Assembly (NCBI RefSeq): GCF_047324305.1
Contig: NZ_CP178740.1
Coordinates: forward strand, 3,658,001-3,722,000
Source of the DNA: Acerihabitans sp047324305
Lineage (GTDB): Bacteria; Pseudomonadota; Gammaproteobacteria; Enterobacterales; Enterobacteriaceae
DNA: 64,000 nt
Direction: 5' to 3'
Position numbers and translations under genes: made by a program. The notes under the pieces are model-generated. The model saw nothing but the letters and a program-made list of their open reading frames with translations. It ran no database searches and was not told the origin of the DNA. Shown here piece by piece: positions 17,843-26,859 of the stretch; positions within the stretch are counted from its first letter, which is position 1; each line of letters opens with the position of its first letter.

Positions 17843-18574
17843 TTACTGCTTAAACCATTTCTGGTAGATAGTCTGGTAGGTACCGTCTTGCTTGACTTTA
17901 TCCAGCGCCGTATTGAACTGGTCGCGCAGCTCATTATTGTTCAGGCGCATGGCAATGCCCAGGCCGGTGCCGAAATAGGCTTTATCGGTGATTTTATCGC
18001 CGACGGTGGCCAGGTCGGCGTCTTTCTTCAGCCATTCATTGACCACGGCGGTATCGCCGAAGACGGCGTCCAAACGGCCGTTTTTCAAGTCCAGGATGGC
18101 GTTCTGATAGCTGTCGTAAGGCACGGCGGTGATTTCAGGATGTTTATCCAGCAGGAATTTCTGATGGGTGGAGCCGTTCTGCATGCCGACACGCTTATCT
18201 TTCAACGCGGCCAGATCGGCGAATTTGCCTTTTTGCGCCACGAAAATGGCGGAGTTTTCATAATAAGGCTGGCTGAACGTCACCTGCTGCAAACGGTCCG
18301 GCGTGATATCCATGCCTGAGATCACCGCGTCGAAACGACGGAATTTAAGGCTTGGGATCAGGCTGTCGAAAGCCTGGTTGGTAAAGGTGCATTCGGCTTG
18401 AAGCTGTTTGCAGAGCGCATTGGCCAAATCGATATCAAACCCCTGGATTTTGTTATTGGCATCAACAAATTCAAACGGAGGATAAGAGGCTTCCGTGGCG
18501 AAACGAATGGTCTGCGCCGCGGCGGCGGAAAACGTCATTCCGGCCAGCACTGCGGCAATAATCAATTTTTTCAT
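17843..18574 (-). CDS. artI: Arginine ABC transporter substrate-binding protein ArtI
   Basis: This 243-residue periplasmic binding protein has a 19-20-residue signal peptide (MKKLIIAAVLAGMTFSAAAA). The mature start TIRFATEASYPPFEF matches ArtI better than the paralogue ArtJ (which has NFGVSATYPPFE). FDSLIPSLKFRR, SGMDITPDR and FGDTAVVNEWL are family landmarks contacting the ligand. The ATG at 18574 is chosen because it begins the signal peptide; the reading frame is open further upstream into artP. artJ is absent in this window, so this is the only arginine-type binding protein here. Confidence 0.92.
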   Translation of the reverse strand: MKKLIIAAVLAGMTFSAAAAQTIRFATEASYPPFEFVDANNKIQGFDIDLANALCKQLQAECTFTNQAFDSLIPSLKFRRFDAVISGMDITPDRLQQVTFSQPYYENSAIFVAQKGKFADLAALKDKRVGMQNGSTHQKFLLDKHPEITAVPYDSYQNAILDLKNGRLDAVFGDTAVVNEWLKKDADLATVGDKITDKAYFGTGLGIAMRLNNNELRDQFNTALDKVKQDGTYQTIYQKWFKQ

Positions 18575-18590
18575 TTTTTTATTCCAACAA

Positions 18591-19319
18591 TTAATGCGAC
18601 AAATAGTGAGCAAACGCCTCGGTGTGGGGGGTGGCGAAATGCGTGGCATCGCCTTGTTCCACAATGTGGCCGTTTTCCATATACACGATGCGACTGGCAG
18701 TCTTACGCGCTACCTCTACTTCATGCGTCACAATCACCTGCGTGATGCCGGTTTGGGCCAGTTCACGAATGATGCTGACGATTTGTGCGGTAATTTCCGG
18801 GTCCAGCGCCGCGGTCGGCTCATCAAACAGCAGCACCTGCGGTTCCATCATCAGCGCCCTGGCTATCGCGACCCGTTGCTGCTGGCCGCCGGATAAATGC
18901 AGGGGAAAACGATCGGCGAAATCGGTTAAACGCAGGCGATCGAGCAGCTTGTCCGCCCGTTCGTTGGCCACGGCGCGCGACAGGGCGAGCACCCGGCAGG
19001 GCGCCTCGATCAAATTCTGCCGCACGGTTAAATGCGGCCAGAGGTTGTATTGCTGGAATACCATGCCGACGTTTTGACGCAGTTCGCGAATGGCTTTCTC
19101 GCCGGGCGCCTGGATAAAATCGAAATGGTTGCCGGCGATCGACAACTGACCGGCGCGGGGCATCTCCAACAGGTTGAGTACCCGCAGTAAAGAACTTTTA
19201 CCCGCCCCGCTGGGGCCGAGCAGCACCAGCGTTTCTCCCGCCGGGCAGTCAAGGGTGATATCAAACAGCGCCTGGGTGGCGCCGTAAAAACAGTCAATGC
19301 GGTTTAGTTGAATACTCAT
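18591..19319 (-). CDS. artP: Arginine ABC transporter ATP-binding protein ArtP
   Basis: This 242-residue ATPase drives arginine uptake through ArtQM. Walker A is GPSGAGKSS at residues 35-43, followed by the FQQYNLWPHLTV Q-loop, the LSGGQQQR signature and LLFDEPTAALDPE. The ATG at 19319 (MSIQLNRIDCFYG) matches the family N-terminus; a start at 19340 would add seven residues. It is first in artPIQM. I could not make out a clear ArgR box upstream. Confidence 0.94.
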   Translation of the reverse strand: MSIQLNRIDCFYGATQALFDITLDCPAGETLVLLGPSGAGKSSLLRVLNLLEMPRAGQLSIAGNHFDFIQAPGEKAIRELRQNVGMVFQQYNLWPHLTVRQNLIEAPCRVLALSRAVANERADKLLDRLRLTDFADRFPLHLSGGQQQRVAIARALMMEPQVLLFDEPTAALDPEITAQIVSIIRELAQTGITQVIVTHEVEVARKTASRIVYMENGHIVEQGDATHFATPHTEAFAHYLSH

Positions 19320-19491
19320 GCGAAGAAACTGAATAGCCATTAAGGCGGCAGATGTTAACGTCGACAGCCTGTCGATGCAATCTGCCGCGATTAAAATTTA
19401 CATTTAGGGGCGTAATAATATCACGAACAGCACAAAACGTCATTCCTCACCGCCGTATTGCCGCGATGTGCTGCATTTTAGCCCAGCGGGC

Positions 19492-19538
19492 AGCGGGCGC
19501 AGCGCCCGCTGGCGCCAGCGGCAGCAAGAACCGCTGGC
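19492..19538 (-). terminator. Two tandem hairpins downstream of ybjP
   Basis: Reading leftward from the ybjP stop, CCGCTGGC/GCCAGCGG (19514-19521 with 19531-19538) and then AGCGGGCGC/GCGCCCGCT (19492-19500 with 19502-19510) form two strong stems. No T-run follows, so this is a stem-protected or Rho-assisted 3' end rather than a classical terminator. Confidence 0.45.
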
Positions 19539-19547
19539 TACATGCGA

Positions 19548-20096
19548 TTAACGTTCTTCCAGCGTTTGGCGCAGGGTGCCGGCGGGATGGGGAGATAGCG
19601 TGCCAAGGTAGCGTACGTCGTCCAGCACCCAGCAGTTGCCTTCGCGGATCATCAGCACTTCATCCTGCCAGCGCACCGATTGGCCGTTGCTGCCCTGGCT
19701 GCGGGACAGGTCTACGCGCAGGGGGATATTTTTCGCATCGGTATTGAGGATACGCGAGGCGCTGTGAACCTCGGCCGTGGCGGGTCCGTCGGCCTGGCTG
19801 CTGAAGATATCCCCGGGCGGCAAGGCGGTAAGCTTGGCCTGCGCTTTACGATCCGTGGTCAGTACGTGGAACAACCGTTCGCTGAGGTAGGGGCGGTACT
19901 GCCCCAGCTGCGAGGCGCTGGGTTTGCCCTGCGGCTGCGCGATGCGCAGATTGTAGAACGCCTGCGCCACCGTATCCGGCCCGCCGTCGACGCAGGGCGC
20001 GCTGCGCGTGCCGATATCCTTAAACGCCGGATCGACCTGGGTGCATGCGGCAAGAATCAATGCCAGCGGCAAGAGGGCATAAAGCTTATTGTTCAT
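19548..20096 (-). CDS. ybjP: Lipoprotein YbjP
   Basis: This 182-residue protein has a lipoprotein signal ending LILAAC (lipidation at C18). Its DUF3828-like body includes GTRSAPCVDGGPDTVAQAFYNLRI and WQDEVLMIREGNCWVLDDVRYLG, matching E. coli YbjP. Function is unknown; it is presumably membrane-anchored facing the periplasm. It lies next to artP, as in E. coli, but ybjQ, its usual divergent neighbour, is missing. Confidence 0.9.
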   Translation of the reverse strand: MNNKLYALLPLALILAACTQVDPAFKDIGTRSAPCVDGGPDTVAQAFYNLRIAQPQGKPSASQLGQYRPYLSERLFHVLTTDRKAQAKLTALPPGDIFSSQADGPATAEVHSASRILNTDAKNIPLRVDLSRSQGSNGQSVRWQDEVLMIREGNCWVLDDVRYLGTLSPHPAGTLRQTLEER

Positions 20097-20699
20097 TATT
20101 AACCTTCACGATAGAGGATGGCGATAGATCAGTACCATCGAGTATAATTAAAAATCAGATGGTTGTGTGAGGATCGGCACGTTTGGCTAAAGACGGGGAC
20201 GCGCCAGGCCCGGTTAAGATGGCGCCTGGCGTTATTCCGGCGGGCAATGGGGTGGGATAGCGGTCTTAAAATCATTTTATCCCAAGGTATTGTGCGGGTG
20301 AATATCTTTATCATCCTTGGAGAATGCGCTTGCATTAAACTTCAAGTGGATGTTATTGCTCAATTTTTCCTGATATTTTTTTAATCTGCATTAATTCAGG
20401 GCAATCGGCGGGTATTTCATCATTTTTGCCGTCTTGCGGTGGCGCCTGTAAATCATCAATTTCTTTATTGATTAACGCGCCTGTAGCGGTTTTTAATCCT
20501 TGGTCTTGTCAAGACCGGAAAATCCCGAGCGCTGCTTTCGCGCCGAGGGGAAAGGATATTTATCAGCCGCGGCATGCGTTGCTGGCGACAGCGTTGAAAA
20601 TAATTAAATCGTAAACAGGATAGCCGGCCCGATACCTGGCGTATATCATTTACAGCGCGTCACCGTCGGGTGATATGACTCAACAGGATTAGGTGCTTG
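20097..20699. other. Intergenic region between ybjP and amiD
   Basis: About 600 bases with no supportable gene. E. coli has ybjQ here; I see no remnant of it. The sequence is mixed in composition, with T-rich tracts near 20366-20385. The promoters of divergent ybjP and amiD must lie in it. Confidence 0.5.
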
Positions 20700-21605
20700 A
20701 TGGATATTGGCATGATGAGCAGCGGCGCGCCGGGCTGTCCGGCCGGCGGGCCGAAACCAACAATGCCATGGTGGGCCATGACCCTGTTAATCCTGTGCAT
20801 CGCCGGCTGCCAGCAGGCAATAACACCGCCGGCCCATGAGGCGGCTTACCGGGTGGACGATTCACGGCGCGCGCATGGCGCGGATGAGCGGGTGCAGTTT
20901 TTAGTCATCCATTATACCGCCGAGGATTTTGCCGCGTCGCTGAGCACCCTGACCGCCGAGCAGGTCAGCGCCCACTATCTTATCCCGGCGGTGCCCGGCG
21001 GGGCGCCGGGCGTACCCACCGCGCTACGGCTGGTGGATGAGTCCCGTCGCGCCTGGCACGCGGGCGAAAGCTATTGGCGCGGACGCACGCATCTTAACGA
21101 TACGTCGATTGGCATTGAAATCGAAAACCACGGGTACCGGCGTACCCTGACGGGCGCGCGCGCGACCCCCTATCCCCCGGCGCAAATCGCACTGGTCATT
21201 GCCCTGAGCCGCGATATCATCCACCGGTATCATATCCTGCCAGGCAATGTCGTGGGACACAGCGATATCGCCTGGCGGCGCAAACAGGATCCCGGCCCGT
21301 TATTCCCCTGGCGGCAATTGGCGGCGGCGGGCGTTGGCGTCTGGCCGGATACGCGGCGGGTAGAGCATTACCTGGCGGGGCGCGACCCCAACTCGCCGGC
21401 GGCGATGGCGGGCATAATGACCCGGATGGCGCAATACGGTTACGATGTAGCGCCGCAACTGCCGGCGGCGCTGCAGCAAAAAGCGCTGGCGGCGTTCCAG
21501 ATGCATTTTCGCCCGCGGGATTTCCGCGGCCTGGCGGACGCGGAAACCGAGGCGATCCTGGATGCGTTACTGGAAATACACGCCGGTGAGCGGGGCGCCG
21601 GATAG
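20700..21605 (+). CDS. amiD: N-acetylmuramoyl-L-alanine amidase AmiD (outer membrane lipoprotein)
   Basis: This 301-residue zinc amidase cleaves the bond between N-acetylmuramic acid and L-alanine, also on anhydro-muropeptides. A lipobox CIAGC places the lipidated cysteine at about residue 37, after an unusually long pre-signal segment. VQFLVIHYTAEDF (zinc histidine), IGIEIENHG and VVGHSDIAWRRKQDPGPLFPW (second histidine, aspartate and lysine) make the amidase_2 site. A C-terminal peptidoglycan-binding domain contains FQMHFRP. ATG 20700 is taken after AGGTG; ATG 20763 would give a more normal signal peptide but has no ribosome site. It overlaps convergent ltaE by 39 bases. Confidence 0.92.
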   Translation: MDIGMMSSGAPGCPAGGPKPTMPWWAMTLLILCIAGCQQAITPPAHEAAYRVDDSRRAHGADERVQFLVIHYTAEDFAASLSTLTAEQVSAHYLIPAVPGGAPGVPTALRLVDESRRAWHAGESYWRGRTHLNDTSIGIEIENHGYRRTLTGARATPYPPAQIALVIALSRDIIHRYHILPGNVVGHSDIAWRRKQDPGPLFPWRQLAAAGVGVWPDTRRVEHYLAGRDPNSPAAMAGIMTRMAQYGYDVAPQLPAALQQKALAAFQMHFRPRDFRGLADAETEAILDALLEIHAGERGAG

Positions 21606-22619
21606 CTGTGCCTGATGGCGCAGGAATTCCTCCCAGCAGCCCACCACCTTTTCCAGATCGGCGCGGCTGATATTTAAATGGGTGACCAGGCGGGTAACCG
21701 TGCCGGCGGCCACCACGATATCATGCTGTTTCATCCAGGGGCCGAGTTTGGCGGCCAATTCCGCCGGCTGGCGGATAAACAGCATATTGGTTTGCGCGCC
21801 CGGGGCCACGATCTCAACGCCCAATGCCGATAGCCGCTGTTCCAGCCAGCGGGCGTTATCATGATCCTCGCGCAGCCGCTGCACATTATGCTCAAGGGCG
21901 TAACGGCCCGCCGCCGCCAGGATCCCCGACTGACGCATCCCTCCGCCCACCATCTTGCGCCAGCGCCGGGCCTGGTGGATATAATCCGCGCCGCCGCACA
22001 GCAGCGAGCCCACCGGCGCACCCAGTCCTTTTGATAAGCAGATAGTCAGCGTATCGCAATATTGCGTGATTTCGCTGAGCGGGATCTGCAGCGCCGCCAC
22101 GGCATTGAAAATGCGCGCCCCATCAATATGCAGCGCCAGACGGTGGTCGCGGGTAAACTGCCAGGCCTGCCGCAGGTATTCCTGCGGCAGCACTTTACCG
22201 TTATGGGTATTTTCCAGGCTTAACAGGCGCGTGCGGGCGAAATGAAAATCATCGGGTTTGATGGCCGCCGCCACCTTATCCAGCGGCAGGGTGCCGTCGG
22301 CGTCGGCGTCAAGCGGTTGTGGCTGGATACTGCCCAACACCGCCGCGCCGCCGGCTTCGAAGCGGTAATTATGCGCCTGCTGGCCGACGATGTACTCTTC
22401 CCCGCGCTGGCAATGCGTCAGCAAGGCCACCAGGTTGGCCTGGGTGCCGCTGGGGAAAAACAGCGCCGCGTCTTTGGCGCTGAGCCGGGCCCCGTCGGCT
22501 TCGAGCGACGCCACGGTGGGATCGTCGCCATAAACATCATCGCCAACCTCGGCTTCCGCCATCAGCCGGCGCATGGCGGCGCTTGGCAAGGTGACGGTAT
22601 CACTGCGTAAATCAATCAT
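21567..22619 (-). CDS. ltaE: Low-specificity L-threonine aldolase LtaE
   Basis: This 350-residue PLP enzyme splits L-threonine or L-allo-threonine into glycine and acetaldehyde. The PLP lysine is K197 in ICLSKGLGAPVGS, with D166 in HIDGARIFNA holding the pyridine ring. The start is ATG 22619 after GGAG; an in-frame GTG at 22625 lies in the ribosome site. It is about 17 residues longer than E. coli LtaE (333) at the C-terminus, and that tail is the part overlapping amiD. The stop may have shifted after loss of the ybjS/ybjT genes. Confidence 0.93.
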   Translation of the reverse strand: MIDLRSDTVTLPSAAMRRLMAEAEVGDDVYGDDPTVASLEADGARLSAKDAALFFPSGTQANLVALLTHCQRGEEYIVGQQAHNYRFEAGGAAVLGSIQPQPLDADADGTLPLDKVAAAIKPDDFHFARTRLLSLENTHNGKVLPQEYLRQAWQFTRDHRLALHIDGARIFNAVAALQIPLSEITQYCDTLTICLSKGLGAPVGSLLCGGADYIHQARRWRKMVGGGMRQSGILAAAGRYALEHNVQRLREDHDNARWLEQRLSALGVEIVAPGAQTNMLFIRQPAELAAKLGPWMKQHDIVVAAGTVTRLVTHLNISRADLEKVVGCWEEFLRHQAQLSGAPLTGVYFQ

Positions 22620-22720
22620 GCTCACTCCGTTACGTTCTTGATACGGGCGTTAACACCTGTGCCCTAATGATGCCGCCGCCCGGCAAAGGGACCCTGATGC
22701 CGGGCGTATCATACCGGGCC

Positions 22721-24442
22721 CTAGCGCAGCCAGTTGGTTTTGGCCAATTCTACCACTTCATCGCCGCGGCCGTTAATGATGGCCCGCAGCATATACAGGC
22801 TGAAACCTTTTGCCTGTTCGAATTTAATCTGCGGCGGCATGGCCAGTTCTTCCTTGGCGGTAATCACATCCACCACCACGGGTCCGTCGGTGGCAAACGC
22901 CTCTTCCAGCGCGGCGTCAAGATCAGCGGATTTTTCCACCCGGATGCCCTTGATCCCGGCGGCGCGGGCGATGGCGGCAAAATCAGGGTTCTGCAGGTCG
23001 GTACCGTCGGTCAGATAGCCGCCCGCCTTCATTTCCATGGCGACAAAGCCCAGCACGCTGTTGTTGAAAATCACGATCTTAACCGGCAGCTTCATCTGCG
23101 CCATGGATAAAAAATCGCCCATCAGCATGGTGAAGCCGCCGTCGCCGCACAGGGCGACCACCTGGCGCTTGGGATAGGCCGCCTGAGCGCCCAGGGCCTG
23201 CGGCATGGCATTAGCCATGGAGCCATGGTTAAAAGAGCCGATAAGCCGGCGCTGCCCGTTCATTTCCAGATAGCGTGCCGCCCATACGGTCGGCGTACCC
23301 ACATCGCAGGTGAAGATGGCATCGCGGGCGGCCAGGCGGCTGACCTGCTGCGCCACGTACTGCGGATGAATAGGTTTATTGCCGTTGGGTTTGGCCAGGG
23401 CATCGAGATCCCCCCTGGTGGCGTGATAATGCTCCAGCGCCTGATCAAGATGATGGCGCCCGGTTTTCTCCGTCAAGCGCGGCAACAGTACCGCCAGCGT
23501 GGATTTGACATCGCCGACCAGCGCCATGTTCACCGCGCAATGGGCGCCCAGGCTGCCCGGATCGATATCAATCTGGATGATATTGGCGTTGGTGGGATAA
23601 AAGGCGCGATAGGGGAAACGGGTCCCCAGCAGGACCAGCGTGTCGGCGTTCATCATGGCATGATAACCGGATGAGAAGCCAATCAGGCCGGTCATGCCGA
23701 CATCATAGGGATTATCCCACTCCAAATGCTCCTTGCCGCGCAGCGCATGGACGATCGGCGCCTTGAGCAGTCCGGCCAGCCTGACCACTTCATCATGGGC
23801 GCCGGCGCAGCCGCAGCCGCACATCAGCGTGATATTTTCCGCCTGGTTCAGCACCGCGGCCAGTTTTTCCAATTCGCCCACCGGCGGGACGCTCAGGGAC
23901 GGCTGCGGGGTATACCATGACGGCTGATAGTCTTCCGGCGCCGGTTTCAGCGCCACGTCCCCCGGCAGCACGATCACCGAGACGCCGCGGTTGAGAATGG
24001 CCTTGCGCATGGCGATGCCCAGCACCTGGGGCAGTTGTTCCGGATTGGAAATCAATTCGCAGTAATGGCTGCATTCGCGGAACAGTTCTTCCGGGTGGGT
24101 CTCCTGGAAGTAGCCGCTGCCGATTTCGCTGGAGGGAATATGGGCGGCAATCGCCAGCACCGGCACCTGGTTGCGGTGGCAGTCATACAACCCGTTGATC
24201 AAATGCAGGTTGCCCGGCCCGCAAGAGCCGGCGCACACCGCCAGCTGACCGGTGACATGGGCTTCCGCCCCGGCGGCGAAGGCCGCCACCTCTTCATGAC
24301 GGGTGCCCATCCATTGAATGGTGCCCATGCGATTAAGACTGTCGCTCAGGCCGTTAAGCGAATCGCCGGTGACGCCCCAGATACGCTTGACGCCGGCTTG
24401 CTCGAGGGTTTTGGCAATGGCTGCCGCAACGGTTTGTTTCAT
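22721..24442 (-). CDS. poxB: Pyruvate dehydrogenase (quinone) PoxB
   Basis: This 573-residue thiamine-diphosphate flavoenzyme oxidises pyruvate to acetate and CO2 and passes electrons to ubiquinone at the inner membrane. It has an N-terminal pyrimidine-binding domain (WGVTGDSLNGLSD, catalytic glutamate in GTRHEEVAAFAAG), a central FAD domain and a C-terminal diphosphate domain with GDGGFTMLMGDF through IFNNS. The last ~25 residues form the amphipathic membrane-binding helix seen in E. coli PoxB (572 residues). AAGGGGAAAG precedes the ATG. The family is RpoS-controlled in E. coli. hcp-hcr, its E. coli neighbours, are absent. Confidence 0.96.
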   Translation of the reverse strand: MKQTVAAAIAKTLEQAGVKRIWGVTGDSLNGLSDSLNRMGTIQWMGTRHEEVAAFAAGAEAHVTGQLAVCAGSCGPGNLHLINGLYDCHRNQVPVLAIAAHIPSSEIGSGYFQETHPEELFRECSHYCELISNPEQLPQVLGIAMRKAILNRGVSVIVLPGDVALKPAPEDYQPSWYTPQPSLSVPPVGELEKLAAVLNQAENITLMCGCGCAGAHDEVVRLAGLLKAPIVHALRGKEHLEWDNPYDVGMTGLIGFSSGYHAMMNADTLVLLGTRFPYRAFYPTNANIIQIDIDPGSLGAHCAVNMALVGDVKSTLAVLLPRLTEKTGRHHLDQALEHYHATRGDLDALAKPNGNKPIHPQYVAQQVSRLAARDAIFTCDVGTPTVWAARYLEMNGQRRLIGSFNHGSMANAMPQALGAQAAYPKRQVVALCGDGGFTMLMGDFLSMAQMKLPVKIVIFNNSVLGFVAMEMKAGGYLTDGTDLQNPDFAAIARAAGIKGIRVEKSADLDAALEEAFATDGPVVVDVITAKEELAMPPQIKFEQAKGFSLYMLRAIINGRGDEVVELAKTNWLR

Positions 24443-24539
24443 GGCTTTCCCCTTTAAAATGAGTCGGGACTAAGACAAAAAAAATCCCATGCCGGTAAAG
24501 CTTAGTCCTTTTAAACGGGGAAGTGCAGTGCCTGGCCGG

Positions 24540-25439
24540 TCAGGCGGAGAATAGCGCGATAAGAACCGGCGCCAGCAGGCTCAATAAAAAGCCGTGCACA
24601 ATGGCCGCCGGCACCACTTCCAGGCCGCCGCTGCGTTGCAGCACCGGCAACGTGAAATCCATCGACGTGGCGCCGCACAGGCCCAGGGCGACGCTGCGGC
24701 TGCGGCGCATCAGCCCGGGAATCAGCATGATGGCCAGCAGCTCGCGTATCAGATCGTTAAAAAATGCGGCGCTGCCCACCACCGGGCCAAAGGCATCGGT
24801 CATTAAAATGCCGGAAAGGGAATACCAGCCGAAAGCAGAGGCCATGGCCAGTCCGGTAAGCAGGGGCAACCCAAGGATCATTGCCGCGCCGGCGCCGCCG
24901 AGCATCGCGCTGGCAGCCACCACCAGGGCGATATTGGCGCCGCGCCGGTTCAGCAGTATTTGCCGTAGCGTCATGCCGCTGTTGCGCAACTGCATCCCCA
25001 CCAGCAGCAGCAGCAGGATCAGGGCGAATTCGCTGGCGCGCGAGGCGACGCTGAGCCAGCGCCATTGGGTCAGGCCGATGGCAAATCCCGCCGCCACCAC
25101 CAGGCAGAGCTTGAGCGAATCCATGGCCATGCGCAGCCGGGAGGGAGGCGTGTCCTGATGGGTGGGCGCCGGCCAGGGCGCGCGCTTCTCCAGCCACCAC
25201 AGCGCGGCGCCGTTAACCGTCAGGATGCACAGGGCGCTGATGCCGGCATACCAGGCAATCAGCAACAGGTTGCTGGCCAGGTTATCTAAAAATGCCAGGC
25301 TGATGCCCATGAAGAACAGAATGATATAGACCATCGCGCTCAACAGGCGGTTGACGGCCCGCAGCACCCCTTGGCGCAGGCGTGGCAACAGGTAGCCGAG
25401 GAGTAAAGGAATGAGAATAATCAACAGGCCGGAATACAT
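24540..25439 (-). CDS. lysO: L-lysine exporter LysO (YbjE)
   Basis: This 299-residue inner-membrane protein has about eight to nine hydrophobic helices and the family features GISLAFLDNL and AFFNDLIRELLAIMLIPG, which carry the acidic residues known to matter for LysO export. It exports lysine and thialysine. Start at ATG 25439. In E. coli the gene lies two genes from ybjX; here aqpZ and ybjD are missing and ybjX is directly upstream on the same strand. I see no lysine riboswitch in the 153-base gap. Confidence 0.9.
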   Translation of the reverse strand: MYSGLLIILIPLLLGYLLPRLRQGVLRAVNRLLSAMVYIILFFMGISLAFLDNLASNLLLIAWYAGISALCILTVNGAALWWLEKRAPWPAPTHQDTPPSRLRMAMDSLKLCLVVAAGFAIGLTQWRWLSVASRASEFALILLLLLVGMQLRNSGMTLRQILLNRRGANIALVVAASAMLGGAGAAMILGLPLLTGLAMASAFGWYSLSGILMTDAFGPVVGSAAFFNDLIRELLAIMLIPGLMRRSRSVALGLCGATSMDFTLPVLQRSGGLEVVPAAIVHGFLLSLLAPVLIALFSA

Positions 25440-25563
25440 AGTGGGGTCACATCCTTTTGTGCGGCGGGGAAAGCTGCCTTAAACTAACCAAAACCGGGAT
25501 AACTGTAAAGGCGGCGTGGGGCGATGGTGTCTCGCGCGGATGAACGTGATAAGTACGCACGGC

Positions 25564-25589
25564 GCTGCCGCCTGGGACCAGGCGGCAGC
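25564..25589 (-). terminator. Strong stem downstream of ybjX
   Basis: GCTGCCGCCTGG (25564-25575) and CCAGGCGGCAGC (25578-25589) form a 12-base perfect inverted repeat four bases past the ybjX stop. There is no T-run, so it probably marks the 3' end of the ybjX message and insulates lysO. Confidence 0.5.
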
Positions 25590-25592
25590 CGG

Positions 25593-26543
25593 CTAGTCCC
25601 TGGCGAAATGCGCGTTGATTTGTCGGGCAAGCTGGTCCAGCAGCTCATATCGACGTCGGTATTCGGCGCGTTTTTTGCTGGGCACTGTTTCCAGAGGCTT
25701 GCGCGGGATGCTTAATGGCAGATGGAAATAACCCTGTTCGTCGCGTTGACCATTGAGGGATAGCCAGAAATTGTCGTAGTCAGCGTGCAGGAACCGCCTT
25801 TTTTTAGAAGAGTAACGCCGCGCCCGGTACATATGGCTATTATTGCCCACGGCGAGAATGCGCTGGATATCCAGGTTGGCCGCCAGCAGCATTACCGTCT
25901 CGAGCGCCAGCCGCTTGGGAAACAGGCCGTGGCAGGATTTTGTGGCGGCATGTATCGCCTCGTGGGCCACCTGCCGCCCCGCCCCCTGCAGGCCGCCGAT
26001 AAAGAGCGTGGCGCCCTGGCCGGGGGTAATGGCAAAGGTTATCTCGGCCAGCATGACATGGTGTTCATCGGTAAGCAGCACGGTGGCCTCGCCTTCGCGG
26101 TTTAAATGGTCCAGCGAGTCGAGGCGCAGGTAAAAACGCCGCCCGTCCCTGGCCGCAAGCTCCGCCAGGATGATGCCTGCGCCCGTCAGGTGTCCGTTGA
26201 GCAGGGCCGGGGGGAGATGCGCCTGGGTATAGGTGTAGTGAAACAGCAGGGCGTCCAGCCGTTGTTTACGGCGCATGTTCGCGGCGAGATAGGGGCGGTG
26301 CAGCTTACAGGGCAGCCCCGGCTGTGAGGCGAGCATCTGCGGCAACAGCGGGGATTGCGCCAGGTATGCCAGCCAGGGCGCGGAATACGCGAACGTGCAG
26401 AGATAGCGGAGCATGAACTTGCAGCGATAAACCGGGCGGGTCCAAGCCGCGCCCGGCATCAGCTTGCCGAAAAACAGGGCCAGCGCCAATTGCCAACCGG
26501 TTAATGAATCCGGTTTTTCCAGACTGGATACAAGCTGTGACAT
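25593..26543 (-). CDS. ybjX: VirK/YbjX family protein (DUF535)
   Basis: This 316-residue protein matches the VirK/YbjX family, with landmarks LALALFFGKLMPGAAW, HYTYTQAHLP and VGNNSHMYRARRYSSKKRRFLHADYDNFW. Salmonella and E. coli members belong to the PhoPQ regulon and are linked to resistance to host antimicrobial peptides; the biochemical role is unknown. No signal peptide is evident. A perfect PhoP-type direct repeat lies 97 bases upstream of the start, on the opposite strand. macAB, which separate ybjX from cspD in E. coli, are missing. Confidence 0.9.
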   Translation of the reverse strand: MSQLVSSLEKPDSLTGWQLALALFFGKLMPGAAWTRPVYRCKFMLRYLCTFAYSAPWLAYLAQSPLLPQMLASQPGLPCKLHRPYLAANMRRKQRLDALLFHYTYTQAHLPPALLNGHLTGAGIILAELAARDGRRFYLRLDSLDHLNREGEATVLLTDEHHVMLAEITFAITPGQGATLFIGGLQGAGRQVAHEAIHAATKSCHGLFPKRLALETVMLLAANLDIQRILAVGNNSHMYRARRYSSKKRRFLHADYDNFWLSLNGQRDEQGYFHLPLSIPRKPLETVPSKKRAEYRRRYELLDQLARQINAHFARD

Positions 26544-26639
26544 ATCTGTATGACCTGGTTTAAAACAAAAGCCTATTTCAACAAGGCCTTGTTAAACGGT
26601 TGGTCAATATGGCGGGGGGATGAAGAAGAGATAATAACT

Positions 26640-26656
26640 TGTTTACCATATGTTTA
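26640..26656 (+). promoter_or_regulatory. PhoP-type box upstream of ybjX
   Basis: TGTTTA-CCATA-TGTTTA is a perfect match to the PhoP direct-repeat consensus (T/G)GTTTA-N5-(T/G)GTTTA. It is on the plus strand while ybjX reads leftward, so it is in reverse orientation. ybjX homologues are PhoP-activated, so the context supports function. Confidence 0.75.
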
Positions 26657-26830
26657 TGGTGCAGGGCTTGGACCGCAGGATATCGCGTCAGCCGGGGGTG
26701 AAATGGCGGGAGGAGGGAATCAGCGCGCGCGGGGGAAACTTAAGGCGATTTAGTGATTGCTACTGATATAATTATGCTTGCGTCTTAAAAGAAAAATGTT
26801 ATACCTTGAGTATGCAGGGACCAGCTTGCG

Positions 26831-26859
26831 AAAAAAATGCCAGCGATTCACTGGCATTT
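26831..26859 (-). terminator. Rho-independent terminator of cspD
   Basis: AAATGCCAG (26835-26843) pairs with CTGGCATTT (26851-26859) over 7 bases. On the minus strand the stem runs into seven consecutive T, 37 bases past the cspD stop. Confidence 0.85.

Noticed and set aside
25440..25592. Lysine riboswitch ahead of lysO
   Set aside because: The gap is 153 bases and dominated by the ybjX 3' hairpin; no riboswitch core is recognisable.
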